Shown: positions 26,350 through 35,512 of the stretch, in pieces
Layout: each line of letters opens with the position of its first letter
How positions within the stretch are numbered: position 1 is the stretch's first letter
Assembly (NCBI RefSeq): GCF_008087345.1
Contig: NZ_VHIB01000019.1
Coordinates: forward strand, 1 to 56,367
Length of the DNA: 56,367 nt
Direction: 5' to 3'
From: Nocardioides caldifontis
GTDB lineage: Bacteria > Actinomycetota > Actinomycetes > Propionibacteriales > Nocardioidaceae
Program-made: the position numbers and the translations under genes
Notes under the pieces: generated by a model
Seen by the model: the letters and a program-made list of their open reading frames with translations, nothing else
Told to the model about the DNA's origin: nothing
Databases searched by the model: none

Positions 26350-28308
26350 GTGGTCGACCCGAGGTTCCGGTACGGCGCGTGGCGGGGAGGGCCCGACCCG
26401 CTCAAGCCGCCGTACGACCTGCGGAAGGTGCTCGACGAGGTCGGCGAGGACGTCCTCGCGGGCGGCTCGCTGCGCGAGGCGCTGCGTGACCTGGTGCGGC
26501 GCGGGTTCGACGGTCGCCGCGGCATCGACGCGCTGCGCCAGCGCGCCCGGCAGCTGCGCAAGGCCGCCGAGCGGCGGGGCGACCTCGGTGGCGCGCTGGA
26601 CCAGGTGCGCGCGGCGCTGGACCAGGCGATGGCCGCGGAGCGGGAGACGCTGGCGGGGATGGACGGCGACGGCGCCCGGCTCGCCGAGATGGAGCTCGAC
26701 ACCGTGCCGGACGACCCGGCAGGGGCGATCCGGGCGCTGGACCAGTACGAGTGGCGCTCGCCCGAGGCCCGGGCGACCTTCGAGGCGGTCCGGCAGCTGC
26801 TCCAGCAGGAGGTCCTCGACGCGCAGTTCGCCGGGATGAAGCGGTTCCTCCAGGAGGGGGACCCGGAGGCCATGCAGGCGGTCAAGGACATGCTGGCCGA
26901 CCTCAACGAGCTGCTCGCCGCCCACGCCCGCGGCGAGGACACCACCGACCGGTTCGCCGACTTCATGGACAAGCACGGCGACCTGTTCCCGGAGGACCCG
27001 CAGGACGTCGACGAGCTGATCGACGCGCTCGCCCGGCGCCAGGCGGCCGCCGACCGGATGATGAGCTCGCTCCGGCCCGACCAGCGACAGGAGCTGGCCC
27101 AGCTGATGAGCGAGGCGCTGGGCGACCCGGACCTCGCCTCGCAGATGGCGCAGCTCTCGGACAACCTCCGAGCGTTGCGGCCCGGGCTCGAGCGCGGCCC
27201 GGTCCGGATGCAGGGCGAGGACGAGCTCGGCTACAGCGCCGCCGTCGAGGCGGTGTCGGAGGTGGCCGATCTCGAGGCGCTCGAGCAGCAGCTCGCCCAG
27301 TCGTCGGCCGGTTCGCCGCTCGACGACGTCGACGTCGAGACCCTGGAGCGCCACCTCGGCGGGGAGGCGGCGGCCGACCTGGAGGCGCTGCGCGAGCTGG
27401 AGCGCGAGCTCGAGCGGCAGGGGTTCGTCACCTCAGGCGACGACGGGTTGCGGCTGACGCCGCGGGCGGTGCGCCGGCTCGGCGAGACGGCGCTGCGCCG
27501 GGTCTTCGACCAGATGCAGGCCGCCGGCACCGGCGACCACGACGACCGGCGGACGGGCGCGGCCGACGAGCGCACCGGCGGGAGCCGTGCCTGGCAGTTC
27601 GGCGACGACCTGCCGCTCGACGCCGTGCGCACCATCTCCAACGCCGTACGCCGGGGTGGGGTGCGGCCCGGGGGCGGGTCGGCCCCGACGCTGCTGGTCG
27701 AGGACTTCGAGGTGGTGGAGACCGAGCGGCGGACCAGCGCCGCGGTGGCGCTCCTGGTCGACCTCTCCTACTCGATGGTCCACGAGGGGCGCTGGGGCCC
27801 GATGAAGCAGACCGCCCTGGCCCTGTCCCACCTGGTGCAGACCCGGTTCCGGCAGGACGCCCTGGAGGTGATCGGGTTCAACCTCGTGGCCCGCCGGCTC
27901 GCCCCGGTGCAGCTCGCGGAGGTCGAGCCCGAGTGGGTGCAGGGCACCAATCTCCAGCACGCGCTGATGATCGCGGGTCGCCACCTGCGCCGGCACCCGG
28001 ACGCCGAACCGGTGGTCATGGTCGTCACCGACGGCGAGCCGACCGCCCACCTGCTCAGCGACGGGACCCCGTTCTTCGACTGGCCGACGCGGCCGGCGAC
28101 GCTGCGCGCGACCGTCGGTCAGGTCGACGAGCTGGTGCGGTGGGGCGCGACGCTGAACTTCTTCATGCTGGGCGACGACCCGGGGCTGGCCCGGTTCGTC
28201 GACGCGATCGCACGCCGGGCCGGGGGACGGACGTTCACCCCGGACATCGGGCGGCTGGGGGAGTACGTCGTGGCCGACTACCTCAGGGCCCGGCGCGGGC
28301 GGCGCTGA
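26350..28308 (+). CDS. VWA-domain protein, partner of the AAA ATPase
   Basis: A 652-aa protein. The first about 430 residues are helical, acidic and partly coiled coil, with many Glu/Gln/Leu repeats. The C-terminal von Willebrand A domain (about 460-640) has an intact MIDAS: D471-L-S473-Y-S475 in LLVDLSYSMV, a Thr in QGTNLQHAL, and Asp in VVMVVTDGEPT. MIDAS VWA proteins paired with ChlI/MoxR-type ATPases bind a client through a divalent metal. GTG start 3 bp after the ATPase stop, so one operon. Confidence 0.88.
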   Translation: MVDPRFRYGAWRGGPDPLKPPYDLRKVLDEVGEDVLAGGSLREALRDLVRRGFDGRRGIDALRQRARQLRKAAERRGDLGGALDQVRAALDQAMAAERETLAGMDGDGARLAEMELDTVPDDPAGAIRALDQYEWRSPEARATFEAVRQLLQQEVLDAQFAGMKRFLQEGDPEAMQAVKDMLADLNELLAAHARGEDTTDRFADFMDKHGDLFPEDPQDVDELIDALARRQAAADRMMSSLRPDQRQELAQLMSEALGDPDLASQMAQLSDNLRALRPGLERGPVRMQGEDELGYSAAVEAVSEVADLEALEQQLAQSSAGSPLDDVDVETLERHLGGEAAADLEALRELERELERQGFVTSGDDGLRLTPRAVRRLGETALRRVFDQMQAAGTGDHDDRRTGAADERTGGSRAWQFGDDLPLDAVRTISNAVRRGGVRPGGGSAPTLLVEDFEVVETERRTSAAVALLVDLSYSMVHEGRWGPMKQTALALSHLVQTRFRQDALEVIGFNLVARRLAPVQLAEVEPEWVQGTNLQHALMIAGRHLRRHPDAEPVVMVVTDGEPTAHLLSDGTPFFDWPTRPATLRATVGQVDELVRWGATLNFFMLGDDPGLARFVDAIARRAGGRTFTPDIGRLGEYVVADYLRARRGRR

Positions 28309-28383
28309 CCCGGACATGAGGCGCGGCCGGCCTCGGGGGAGAGACCGGCTGCGCCACCGGACGGGGCGGTCCGGGGAAGGTCG

Positions 28384-28935
28384 TCAGCTCGGGACCTGCA
28401 CCGAGCGCACGACGTGGTCACGGATGCGGCGCACGTGCTGCCGCTCGGACACCTTGCCGACGACGCGGACCTGGTTGTGCCGCACCAGCGAGACGCTGAT
28501 CCAAGGCTCGGTCTCGTCGGTGCCCTCCGCCTCGAACGTGTAGACCCAGGTGGCCCGCACCTTCGAGTCGCGGTCCTTCACACGGAAGGCGAACTCCCGG
28601 TAGCTGTCGGCGTAGCGCTTCTTGAGCGCGGCGCGCTCCTTCTTCAGCTCGCCGAGCGTGTCCACCTTCGGGTCGAGGTGGATGCTGATGGTCCGGCCCG
28701 CGCCGTTCTGCTCGACGAACGCGACCGAGTGGCGGTTGAGCCGCTGCTTCTCGTATCCGGTCGGGATGTCGAGCGAGGCCCACTCGACACCGCCCTCCGG
28801 GTGCGTGGCCTCGACGTTCTTGGTCTCGTAGACGACCGCCTCGGCGTGCGCGGGGACGACGGCGGCGCCGAGCGTGAGGCCGGCGGCGACGAGGGCGATG
28901 GCAGCGACAGGGGCGTGTCCGGCAGTGCGGGGCAT
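28384..28935 (-). CDS. Exported protein of unknown function
   Basis: A 183-aa protein with a clear Sec signal peptide (VAAIALVAAGLTLGAAVVPAHA, cleaved after AHA near residue 31). The mature part is charged and rich in Lys/Arg, with strands such as GRTISIHLDPKVD and RATWVYTFEAEGTDETEPWISVSL; no catalytic motif is recognised. It may be a small secreted alpha/beta protein. Start ATG 28935 follows AGGAGAAGAG. It is monocistronic and convergent with the VWA gene. Confidence 0.75.
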   Translation of the reverse strand: MPRTAGHAPVAAIALVAAGLTLGAAVVPAHAEAVVYETKNVEATHPEGGVEWASLDIPTGYEKQRLNRHSVAFVEQNGAGRTISIHLDPKVDTLGELKKERAALKKRYADSYREFAFRVKDRDSKVRATWVYTFEAEGTDETEPWISVSLVRHNQVRVVGKVSERQHVRRIRDHVVRSVQVPS

Positions 28936-29042
28936 GGTCTCTTCTCCTGGGTCGGGGCACCGGTGGTGCCGTGCTCCGGCGAGTGCCGGACCCTCCCAAG
29001 ACGCAGCCCCTGCACGGGAGGTTGCATCCTTTCTTGTCGCGT

Positions 29043-29876
29043 CTACGTTTCCTCGTGCGTGTCGGGATCTCCACCGAAGAGGCGGCCGTCCGGCCGACCC
29101 AGCGCGGTGATCGCGTCCACCTCGTCGGCGGTGAGGTCGAAGCCGAAGACGTCGAGGTTCGTGCGCTGCCGCTCCGGGGTGGACGACTTCGGGATCGGGA
29201 TGCAGCCGAGCTGGACCTGCCAGCGGAGGATCACCTGGCCCGGGGAGACGTCGTGGGCCCGGGCCGCCTCGGCGACGGGCGGCTCGTCGAACGGCGCCTG
29301 CCGCTTCCCGAGCGGGCTCCAGGACTCGGTGAGGATGCCGAGCCCCGCGTTGACCTCGCGCATCTCGCGCTGCGGGAAGTAGGGGTGCAGCTCGAGCTGG
29401 TTCACGGCCGGCACCACACCGGTCTCGTCGACGACGCGGCGCAGGTGGGCCTCGGTGAAGTTGGAGACGCCGATGGACCTGACCAGCCCGTCGCGCTGCA
29501 GGTCGACGAGCGCCCGCCACGCCTCGGCGTACTTGCCGACGGACGGGTTGGGCCAGTGGATGAGGTGGAGGTCGAGGTAGTCGAGCCCGAGCCGCTCCAG
29601 CGACTCCCGGGTGCTGGCGACGGCGTCGTCGTACCCGTGGTGGCGGCCCGGCAGCTTGCTGGTGACGAACAGCTCCTCGCGCGGGACGCCCGACCGGCGC
29701 AGCGCCTCGCCGACCTCGCGCTCGTTGCCGTAGTTCACCGCGGTGTCGATCAGCCGGTAGCCGGCATCGATCGCGCTGACGATCGCCGCCGTGCCGTCGT
29801 CGCCGGTCAACGGGTAGGTGCCGAAGCCGATGGCGGGGATCGTGCGGCCGTCGTTGAGGGTGTGCGTCGGGATCAT
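29043..29876 (-). CDS. Aldo/keto reductase
   Basis: A 277-aa NADPH-dependent reductase of the AKR5-like bacterial group (2,5-diketo-gluconate reductase type). The tetrad is present: Asp in RLIDTAVNYGNE, Tyr in the same segment, Lys in LFVTSKLPG and His in DLHLIHWPN. SIGVSNFTEAHL and IPIPKSSTPERQRTNL are the family's substrate and cofactor loops. ATG 29876 is preferred to a TTG three codons earlier. This is the last gene of the normal chromosomal region before the tRNA-borne elements. Confidence 0.92.
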   Translation of the reverse strand: MIPTHTLNDGRTIPAIGFGTYPLTGDDGTAAIVSAIDAGYRLIDTAVNYGNEREVGEALRRSGVPREELFVTSKLPGRHHGYDDAVASTRESLERLGLDYLDLHLIHWPNPSVGKYAEAWRALVDLQRDGLVRSIGVSNFTEAHLRRVVDETGVVPAVNQLELHPYFPQREMREVNAGLGILTESWSPLGKRQAPFDEPPVAEAARAHDVSPGQVILRWQVQLGCIPIPKSSTPERQRTNLDVFGFDLTADEVDAITALGRPDGRLFGGDPDTHEET

Positions 29877-29940
29877 GGGCCCCAACGTACGTCGGTGGCC
29901 ACCCGCGGCGACCCGTGACGGCGGCGCCGGCCGGGGCCGC

Positions 29941-29985
29941 TAGGGTCGTGCCGCACCTGGGGGCGGTAGCTCAGCCGGTCAGAGC
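29941..29985 (+). pseudogene. 5' half of tRNA(CAT) with its promoter: left att site of the older element
   Basis: Bases 29960-29985 are identical to the first 26 bases of the intact tRNA at 39447-39472 (acceptor strand, D arm). After that the sequence diverges into the anticodon region and no T arm follows. TAGGGT at 29941-29946 could be the -10 box of the original tRNA promoter. The next bases form an inverted repeat AGGACT-N12-AGTCCT. This is the expected scar of an element that integrated inside the tRNA gene. Confidence 0.75.
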
Positions 29986-30226
29986 GAAGGACTCACAGTT
30001 TCGTCAGTCCTCTCGGAAGGTCCGAGGTCGAGGTCGTGGGGCCCCTCAGTTGAGCAGAATGGTGCGGATTTCGATGCGGTCCGTTCGCGCCTGTTCCGGT
30101 GCGCCTGCGGACTATTTGCGGACTGAGGTCCCGCTGGCCGGCAAGAGGCGTTCTCGATGCACCGGAGCGGCCAAGGAGCGCCGTGCAGGGTCGTAGCCCT
30201 GAGCCCTCTGCCGGTAGGTGCTGCTC
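29986..30226. other. Non-coding left end of the decayed element
   Basis: Only low-quality short frames are present and none has a good start site or recognisable product. The hairpin AGGACT-N12-AGTCCT lies at its left edge. Possible integrase arm sites were not identified. Confidence 0.4.
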
Positions 30227-30457
30227 CTACTCGAGCACCTCGAGCCCCTCGAGCCCCTCGGGCCCCTCGGGAATGCGGAACAACCAGAGGACGCCGGCGG
30301 TGTGACCCTCGCGGACGTCGCCCGGGTAGACATCCCCGTACGGAAGCAGCTCGTAGTGCCGCACCCAACGCTTGGTCTTCTTCGGCTTGAGCGCACGGCG
30401 CAGGAGTCGAAACGCGTCCGGGCGACCGCGCAAGGGCGGTCTGGAGCACCGAGGCAT
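30227..30457 (-). CDS. Small hypothetical protein with acidic Gly-Leu-Glu tail
   Basis: A 76-aa frame from ATG 30457. The middle part (KKTKRWVRHYELLPYGDVYPG, then EGHTAGVLWLFRIP) looks like folded protein; the end is a short repeat, EGPEGLEGLEVLE. No family is recognised. It is on the minus strand at the left end of the decayed element, and could equally be the C-terminal piece of a longer, broken gene because the open frame continues upstream. Low confidence. Confidence 0.35.
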   Translation of the reverse strand: MPRCSRPPLRGRPDAFRLLRRALKPKKTKRWVRHYELLPYGDVYPGDVREGHTAGVLWLFRIPEGPEGLEGLEVLE

Positions 30458-30516
30458 ACCGAGCCTTTGTAGCGCAGCAGGATGCCCGTGCCTCGCTGGC
30501 CAACCCTTGGGGGAGC

Positions 30517-30822
30517 TTGGCGGACCGGCCCAACGATCTCGGGCGGTACGAGCACAACGTCGACTGCCCCGGCGACGAGCTCGGATGGGCCTACGTCCCA
30601 AGCAGGGGTGACCGGGAGACGTGCCGAGGCTGCTTCTCCCAGGGCCTGGTCGAGCAGACACGTCGGTCCGCCTACGTAGCGGCGGCCGACGCCTTCCTGC
30701 AGTACCTGACGGACAGCTTTGAGGGGCTCCTCGCCGAGGTAGAGGTGACCGTGACCGGGCAGCGGTGCCTGCTTGTGATCGCGCACGAACTGCTGACCCA
30801 GAAGCGAGCTGGGAGACGCTGA
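30517..30822 (+). CDS. Hypothetical protein with Cys pairs
   Basis: A 101-aa frame (MADRPNDLGRYEHNVDCPGD at the start) with Cys residues at DCPGDE and ETCRGCF that could form a small zinc-binding site. The C-terminal half is helical. It precedes the next small frame by 2 bp, which suggests a short operon. Function unknown; it lies within the decayed element. Confidence 0.45.
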   Translation: MADRPNDLGRYEHNVDCPGDELGWAYVPSRGDRETCRGCFSQGLVEQTRRSAYVAAADAFLQYLTDSFEGLLAEVEVTVTGQRCLLVIAHELLTQKRAGRR

Positions 30823-30824
30823 CG

Positions 30825-31139
30825 GTGCTCCACAAGGCCATCTCAACGCGACTCAACCTGCCCTCGGTGGTCGAGGCGATGACTTTGGCGGACGAGCTCC
30901 GCAGCGACGACGCTGGCTCGGACACGCGGCTTCGACAGCTCGTGGTGGAAGAGGGTCGCTTGGAGAAGAACGTGGCCGCTCTCGTCACGAAGGCGGAGAC
31001 CGCCGACAAGAACATCCGCAGACTCACCGAGCGAGCGGCACGTTCTCGGGACGGGCACGACACGGCGAAGCATCCACTCAAGGCTCTAGCACTTTCGGCC
31101 CTCGAGCACGAGATGTTGAGGGTGGTGCCGGCACGCTGA
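30825..31139 (+). CDS. Hypothetical helical protein
   Basis: A 104-aa frame from GTG 30825, 2 bp after the previous stop. It is predicted to be almost entirely helical, with a coiled-coil-like central part (TRLRQLVVEEGRLEKNVAAL, then KNIRRLTERAAR). No family is recognised. Coupling to the previous frame supports it being real. The same frame is open further upstream, so a longer form is possible. Confidence 0.45.
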   Translation: MLHKAISTRLNLPSVVEAMTLADELRSDDAGSDTRLRQLVVEEGRLEKNVAALVTKAETADKNIRRLTERAARSRDGHDTAKHPLKALALSALEHEMLRVVPAR

Positions 31140-31397
31140 GGAGCGGTCGGTCGGAGGTGGTCGCTCGGCTGCCTCTTGTCGAGGTTTCAGGGCTACAGCC
31201 CAGTGAAGCCCGGCTGCTCAACCTTTGAGGGCGTGCCACCTAAAGGGGTTTGAGTAAGTGAGGCGGTCTTCCGTCTCGCGCTCTTAGGCACATCCAGAGC
31301 CCTCTTGCGCAGCGCCAGCCGCAGGAGCGGCGGGAAGCGCCCCGAGCAGATCGTCGCGGTGATCCGCGATCCTCGCCCATCCTCAGAAGGAGCAGTA

Positions 31398-31833
31398 ATG
31401 GCGGTCTCCGCTAAGTGGTACGGCAACGCCTTCAAGGCGGCGTTCAACAAGGAGGTGGACTTCAACAGCGACACCGTCAAGGTGGCGCTCTGCACGTCGT
31501 CCTACACCCCTGACCAGGACTCGCACGACTACTTCAACGATGTCACCGACGAGGTGACCGGCCCTGGCTACACGGCCGGTGGCGCCACGCTGACCTCGCC
31601 CACCCTCACCTACAACCGGGAGCACCAACACCCTCGCCCTGGACGCCGCCGACGTGTCGTGGTCGAGCTCGACCATCACGGCCCGCTACGCGGTGATCTA
31701 CGTCAGCACAGGCACCAGCTCCACCAGCCCGCTGCTGTGCTACGTGGACTTCGGCCAGGACGTGTCGACCACGGACGGCACGTTCCAGATCACTTGGGCC
31801 CCCGGTGGCATCGCCACGGTGGCCATCGTCTGA
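31398..31833 (+). pseudogene. Phage structural protein gene, one-base frameshift
   Basis: The first part (MAVSAKWYGNAFKAAF, VKVALCTSSYTPDQD, YTAGGATLTSPTLTYN) and the second part in the next frame (STNTLALDAADVSWSSSTI, then ARYAVIYVSTGT, LLCYVDFGQDV) together make a 144-aa actinophage virion protein of a common type. The break lies at CGGG, 31616-31620, where one extra G would explain it. AAGGAG precedes the ATG. It is either a decayed prophage gene or a sequencing error. Confidence 0.75.
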
Positions 31834-31840
31834 GCCTTCG

Positions 31841-32068
31841 ATGGCAGTCTTCGCGCCGACATTCGTCTGCGAGTACGAGTCCTCCGCTGGCGTCACAAGT
31901 TCCCGCGCCATAGCAGTTGCCACGACCGTCCCCGGAGAGGCGCTGGTCCTGGTAGCCGCGGCCGGAGCCGCTTCCGGCGTGTCCTTCGGGGTTTCGGACA
32001 GCAACGGCCACACCTGGACGGGGCTGACACAGGTCGACCAGTCCAGCGGCAGGCTCTATCGTTCGGCC
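31841..32068 (+). pseudogene. Phage structural protein, N-terminal fragment
   Basis: Starting at ATG 31841, the frame encodes MAVFAPTFVCEYESSAG, TTVPGEALVLVAAAG and SFGVSDSNGHTWTGLTQVDQ, a beta-sandwich pattern typical of a phage appendage or minor tail protein. It then runs without a stop into the lipoprotein gene at 32069. The junction probably marks a deletion that fused phage and non-phage DNA. Confidence 0.55.
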
Positions 32069-32542
32069 ATGATCGGGGGCTTGCGCGTCACTATCGTCGC
32101 CGCCGCATGCGTCGCCCTGACGACCAGCGGGTGCATCGCCACCGGCGAAGTGGATGGCAACGAGCCTCCGATCCGAGAGCCGGTCGAGGTGAACCCAGCG
32201 CGGGAGGCCCGTCATCGGGTGCCGAAGATCAAGATGTCTTCTCTGTGGACGTGCACCTACTCGCCCACGTACGACAACGACTGGCACAACGACGTCGTTT
32301 GCACGGACGGGACTCGAAGCGAGCGGCCCTACCTGAGGGCGTGGGACAGTTACGTGACGCCTGACGAGATCATGGAGTCCGCCAGGGAGTACGAGGCCGA
32401 GCTGAATGCGACGTACGGCGCCTTCGGGACCCCGCACCGCCGGAAGAGCAAGGGGCGAAGTGAATCGACGAGCATCCTGTGTGGACCTGAGCTTCGCGAC
32501 TACCTGAAGTCTGAGGGACTGTGGGAGTCCTACTGCGGTTGA
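32069..32542 (+). CDS. Lipoprotein of unknown function
   Basis: A 157-aa protein beginning MIGGLRVTIVAAACVALTT, a lipoprotein signal peptide, with lipobox LTTSGC (Cys at about residue 22). The mature part is hydrophilic with four further Cys (WTCTY, VVCTDG, ILCGPE, ESYCG) that may form disulfides. No family is recognised. The gene is in the same frame as the phage fragment upstream, so its own promoter may be lost or lie within that fragment. Confidence 0.6.
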   Translation: MIGGLRVTIVAAACVALTTSGCIATGEVDGNEPPIREPVEVNPAREARHRVPKIKMSSLWTCTYSPTYDNDWHNDVVCTDGTRSERPYLRAWDSYVTPDEIMESAREYEAELNATYGAFGTPHRRKSKGRSESTSILCGPELRDYLKSEGLWESYCG

Positions 32543-32779
32543 CCTGTGCCCGCCCCCCCGGGGGTTCCCTTGCTCAGCAGTGGTCGCAGACGCAGGTTTT
32601 CGGGTCGGGAAGCGGGACGTCGCGCTGCTGGCCCTGTCCTGAACCGTCGTCGAGCCGCACTTGTACGGACGGCTGATCAATGCATGTCTGACTCGGGACT
32701 AAAGTCCCGACAGAGTTTGGTCGATACACCGTAAGCGGCCACTCCGCCCGCGCCACTTCCGTCGACTGATCTGGGAGGC
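32543..32779. promoter_or_regulatory. Intergenic region with sigma-28-like promoter
   Basis: TAAA (32700-32703), a 16-nt spacer and GTCGATAC (32720-32727) match the FliA/WhiG consensus TAAA-N15-16-GCCGATAA closely. The site lies about 52 nt before the gene at 32780. A related site precedes the exported-protein gene at 35639. Nothing else is seen in this gap. Confidence 0.55.
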
Positions 32780-33919
32780 ATGCCGTTGTCAGGCCGCGGT
32801 AGCGGCGGGTCGGAAGGCCGCCTGCGTCGGTTGTTCGCGGCGCGATCCATTTGGCTCCAACGTGACGTCTTCCACATGGGAGCAGAATTGGGGTTCCTGC
32901 TAACTGCTCTGATCCTGTGGTCCTTCGGAGTATGGGCGCAGCTAGGCGGCGAGGAGCTTCGATTGAGCGAGCCGCGGCCGGCAGTCAGGGCTGATCTGGT
33001 TCAGCAGCCTGGCGGGCACCCAGCGGCCGGCCCTCAGCGGGGCACCATCGGGGGCACAATTCGGGCGGCCGGATCTCAGCGGAGGAGCACTAACGCAGAG
33101 ACGGTAAGCGGCACCCTGATCGCGGTCGCCCTCATCGCCATGATGGCCCTCGTGCTCGTCGCCTACGTGCTGCACTTTCGGCGCCGCAGCGGTGCCTCGC
33201 CGGAGTCGGACGGGGTCGGCGAGCCAGCCGGTGAGGTTGCGCCCCAACAAGAGGAGGCGGGGGTCGCCTCCGGCGAGGGTGTGGCTCGCCAAGCGCAACC
33301 GGATCAGGAGCAACCGGATGAGGTAACGGATTCATCCGGGGCCGACTCCCTCGACCTTGATGCCGCAGATGGGCGGTCCGTGGAAGACCTCCGAGCTTTC
33401 GTTTCCGAGGGGAGGACCGACAGTGCGGAGCCGAAGGGCGCTGCTGACTGTACGGCCGATCCGCACGGCGTGTCGATGGCCAAGGCGGCGGCGCCGGACT
33501 TGGGGATGGACTCCACCGCGTCGATGGGCGACAACTCGATGCTCCTGTTCGATCGCCGATTGACACGCACCGTCGAATTTCGATCTTTCGCCCGGCTTCA
33601 ATGGGCTCACCACGATGCCTGGTTGGACTCGGTGCACTTGAGCACAAGCGCCGTCGGGTGCATCACTCGCGACGCCGCACCGTTCGAGGGACCCGGCGTC
33701 GGAGTAGCGGTCTCGGTGACGCTGACACTCGATTACCGCCCCGTCACCTTCGGCACAGTTGTGGAGACCGTCCGCTCAGAAGGGGGCCGTACGTTCGTCC
33801 AGCTGCGCTTCGAGAGCGGCCGGTCCGAAGCGAAGGACTTCCTGCTGCAGACGATCGTGCGACAGGGCACGCCCTACAAGCCGCCGCGGCAGTATGCGCC
33901 CGGGAGAAGTGCGAACTGA
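32780..33919 (+). CDS. Two-helix membrane protein with C-terminal PilZ-like domain
   Basis: A 379-aa protein. Hydrophobic helices lie at about 33-53 (GFLLTALILWSFGVWA) and 111-134 (SGTLIAVALIAMMALVLVAY). A Glu/Asp-rich linker of about 110 residues follows. The last about 120 residues are beta-rich (RTVEFRSFARLQW, VHLSTSAVGC, RPVTFGTVVETVRSEGGRTF) and resemble a PilZ c-di-GMP domain, although the key D/N-x-S-x-x-G is S-x-S-x-x-G and the assignment is weak. A sigma-28-like promoter upstream suggests expression with motility genes. ATG follows GGGAGG very closely; TTG two codons on is an alternative. Confidence 0.5.
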   Translation: MPLSGRGSGGSEGRLRRLFAARSIWLQRDVFHMGAELGFLLTALILWSFGVWAQLGGEELRLSEPRPAVRADLVQQPGGHPAAGPQRGTIGGTIRAAGSQRRSTNAETVSGTLIAVALIAMMALVLVAYVLHFRRRSGASPESDGVGEPAGEVAPQQEEAGVASGEGVARQAQPDQEQPDEVTDSSGADSLDLDAADGRSVEDLRAFVSEGRTDSAEPKGAADCTADPHGVSMAKAAAPDLGMDSTASMGDNSMLLFDRRLTRTVEFRSFARLQWAHHDAWLDSVHLSTSAVGCITRDAAPFEGPGVGVAVSVTLTLDYRPVTFGTVVETVRSEGGRTFVQLRFESGRSEAKDFLLQTIVRQGTPYKPPRQYAPGRSAN

Positions 33920-34004
33920 TCGCGCCGGGGCGATTGCCGACAGCTGCCGCAGACGCAGGGGCGTAGAACGGCGATCAGCCGGCCGGCACCAGAAGATGAG
34001 CGAG

Positions 34005-34033
34005 CCCCGCGCCGACTGGGAGGTGGCGCGGGG
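34005..34033. terminator. Bidirectional stem-loop terminator
   Basis: CCCCGCGCC pairs perfectly with GGCGCGGGG around an 11-nt loop, between the converging genes at 32780 and 34051. Its left flank ATGAGCGAGCCCC recurs at 50251 beside another terminator. Confidence 0.6.
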
Positions 34034-34050
34034 TCCCGTCCAGGGGATGG

Positions 34051-34707
34051 TCAGCGGTGAAGGACGCCGCAGACTGCCGGGTCGGTCGCCTCCGACGGGA
34101 GGTTCGGGTCGAGGTCGCTCTTCCCGGCGCTCTTGAAGTCGTAGGTGCCGTTGCCGTTGTAGTCGATGCCGTGAATGACGACCACGGCCTCGCCGCGGCG
34201 GATGGCCCTCGCGACGTCCTGCTTCGTGTGGGTGGAACGCTTGTAGTGGACGTGGCCCTGGGGTGCTGTTGGGAACCGGTTCACGGCCAGACCACTGGCG
34301 GGGCTGGTGTCGCCTCGTTTAGTCAAGGACACCCTGATCGGACCGTAGGCGGGCTGCCCTTCGCCAGTCTCGATGCGGAAGTCGCCGTTCTTGTCGTCCT
34401 TGCCGGCCGTGGGGCACTCGTTTCGTGCCTGCTCGCCGAAGTGGATGTGCTGAGCGTGCGGCAATCCCTTGGCCAAACCGTGGGCCTTCACCTTCACGCG
34501 GACCTTGCGGCCCTTGACGGTGGCGGAAGCCATTCCGGTCGCTCCTGAGTTGTTCAGGGAGTTCAGGTAGGCGAGGGTTCGTGTTCCCTCGTGGTGCCGG
34601 TCGTCGTCGGTCGCCGTGGCGCTGCTGGGAAGGAAGGCGACGGTCAGAGCGGCTGACGCCAGGAAGGCGCTGCCGACGAAGGTTGGGCGTGGTGCGAGTC
34701 GGTGCAT
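34051..34707 (-). CDS. Secreted CHRD-like domain protein
   Basis: A 218-aa exported protein. The signal peptide is FVGSAFLASAALTVAFLPSS with cleavage near ATA (about residue 32). The mature part has the CHRD layout: LNSLNNSGATGMASATVKGR, then GLPHAQHIHFGEQARNECP, YGPIRVSLTKRGDTSP, FPTAPQGHVHYKRS and the closing VVVIHGIDYNGNG. CHRD domains occur in secreted proteins of unknown biochemical role. It ends at 34051 next to a terminator and has an upstream 930-bp gap for its promoter. Confidence 0.8.
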   Translation of the reverse strand: MHRLAPRPTFVGSAFLASAALTVAFLPSSATATDDDRHHEGTRTLAYLNSLNNSGATGMASATVKGRKVRVKVKAHGLAKGLPHAQHIHFGEQARNECPTAGKDDKNGDFRIETGEGQPAYGPIRVSLTKRGDTSPASGLAVNRFPTAPQGHVHYKRSTHTKQDVARAIRRGEAVVVIHGIDYNGNGTYDFKSAGKSDLDPNLPSEATDPAVCGVLHR

Positions 34708-34820
34708 GGGAACCTCCAGGTTCGCGAAGCGAGAAGGTCTCGTCTCGGATGAGGTTCGTCACAGCAGTGGCGGTGGATCGCCGCCGTTCCTCGCTGGCTA
34801 GTCATCGTCGGGTCTTGGCG

Positions 34821-34973
34821 TGACGAGCCCCGCGCCGACGGGGGAGACGACGCGGGGCTCTGAGACGAGTATCGGCACCCGCGCGGCCGCACTTGAGACT
34901 CGCCAGAGCCTCGGCGTCCGACTGCTTGAACCACAGAGGATGGCGACCGGATGTCATCCTCGCGGGCCTCCGG
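34821..34973. repeat. 150-bp repeat, copy A (includes terminator)
   Basis: It starts with the stem GAGCCCCGCG/CGCGGGGCTC (34825-34834, 34851-34860). Blocks shared with copy B (50253-50404) include CGCCAGAGCCTCGGCGT and AGAGGATGGCGACCGGA. The minus strand of copy A reads DDIRSPSSVVQA and then needs a frame change to match copy B (DVRSPSSATQAANAEALASF). Confidence 0.7.
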
Positions 34974-35111
34974 TGCTAAACAGTCTCCCCCGCCCCTCGA
35001 GACATGCGCATCAAGCCGTTTGCGTGCCGAATCCACCTGCTGTACAGACGGTGTACCACCGGCAGACCCGTGGAGGTGGCGGCGTCCGGGCGGCGCCCTG
35101 ACCGCGACGCA

Positions 35112-35141
35112 AGCCCCGCGTGGTCGTGACCACGCGGGGCT
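35112..35141. terminator. Perfect 14-bp stem terminator
   Basis: AGCCCCGCGTGGTC and GACCACGCGGGGCT pair perfectly around a 2-nt loop and are followed by TTTGTT. It is an intrinsic terminator for plus-strand transcription. Confidence 0.75.
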
Positions 35142-35512
35142 TTGTTGTGTGTGTCGTCCCATCTCGGCGGCGCCGATCCGTCGGCTTCCAGGACCACCGG
35201 TATGAGCACGCGAGCGGTGTGACCCAAGCTCGTCGGTAGTGATCGGCATCCTGCGACGAAGCTTGAGCGCTGGTGCTGTGACGCAGCTCGCTGAGTGAAG
35301 CGCCAGTACTACTCCCAACGGTATGTCGAGAACGGCCGAGGTCTCACGAAGGCTTGCAATCCGATCTCAACTGGCCTTCGCGATCTGAGCCGGGCGAGGC
35401 GCCGAAGTCGAGACGCAGCCACGTCCGCCCCGTCGTCGCCGCCGTGAGTCGGGCGGCCTTGGCGCACGAGACGGAGGTGGCGCAGCTCACATCAAATAGT
35501 CCTTTATGGGTC

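Noticed and set aside
30112-31081. Overlapping long frames on both strands at the left end of the older element
   Set aside because: They disagree with one another, lack start signals and show biased Arg/Ser/Pro content; only the short frames listed have protein-like patterns, and even those are uncertain.
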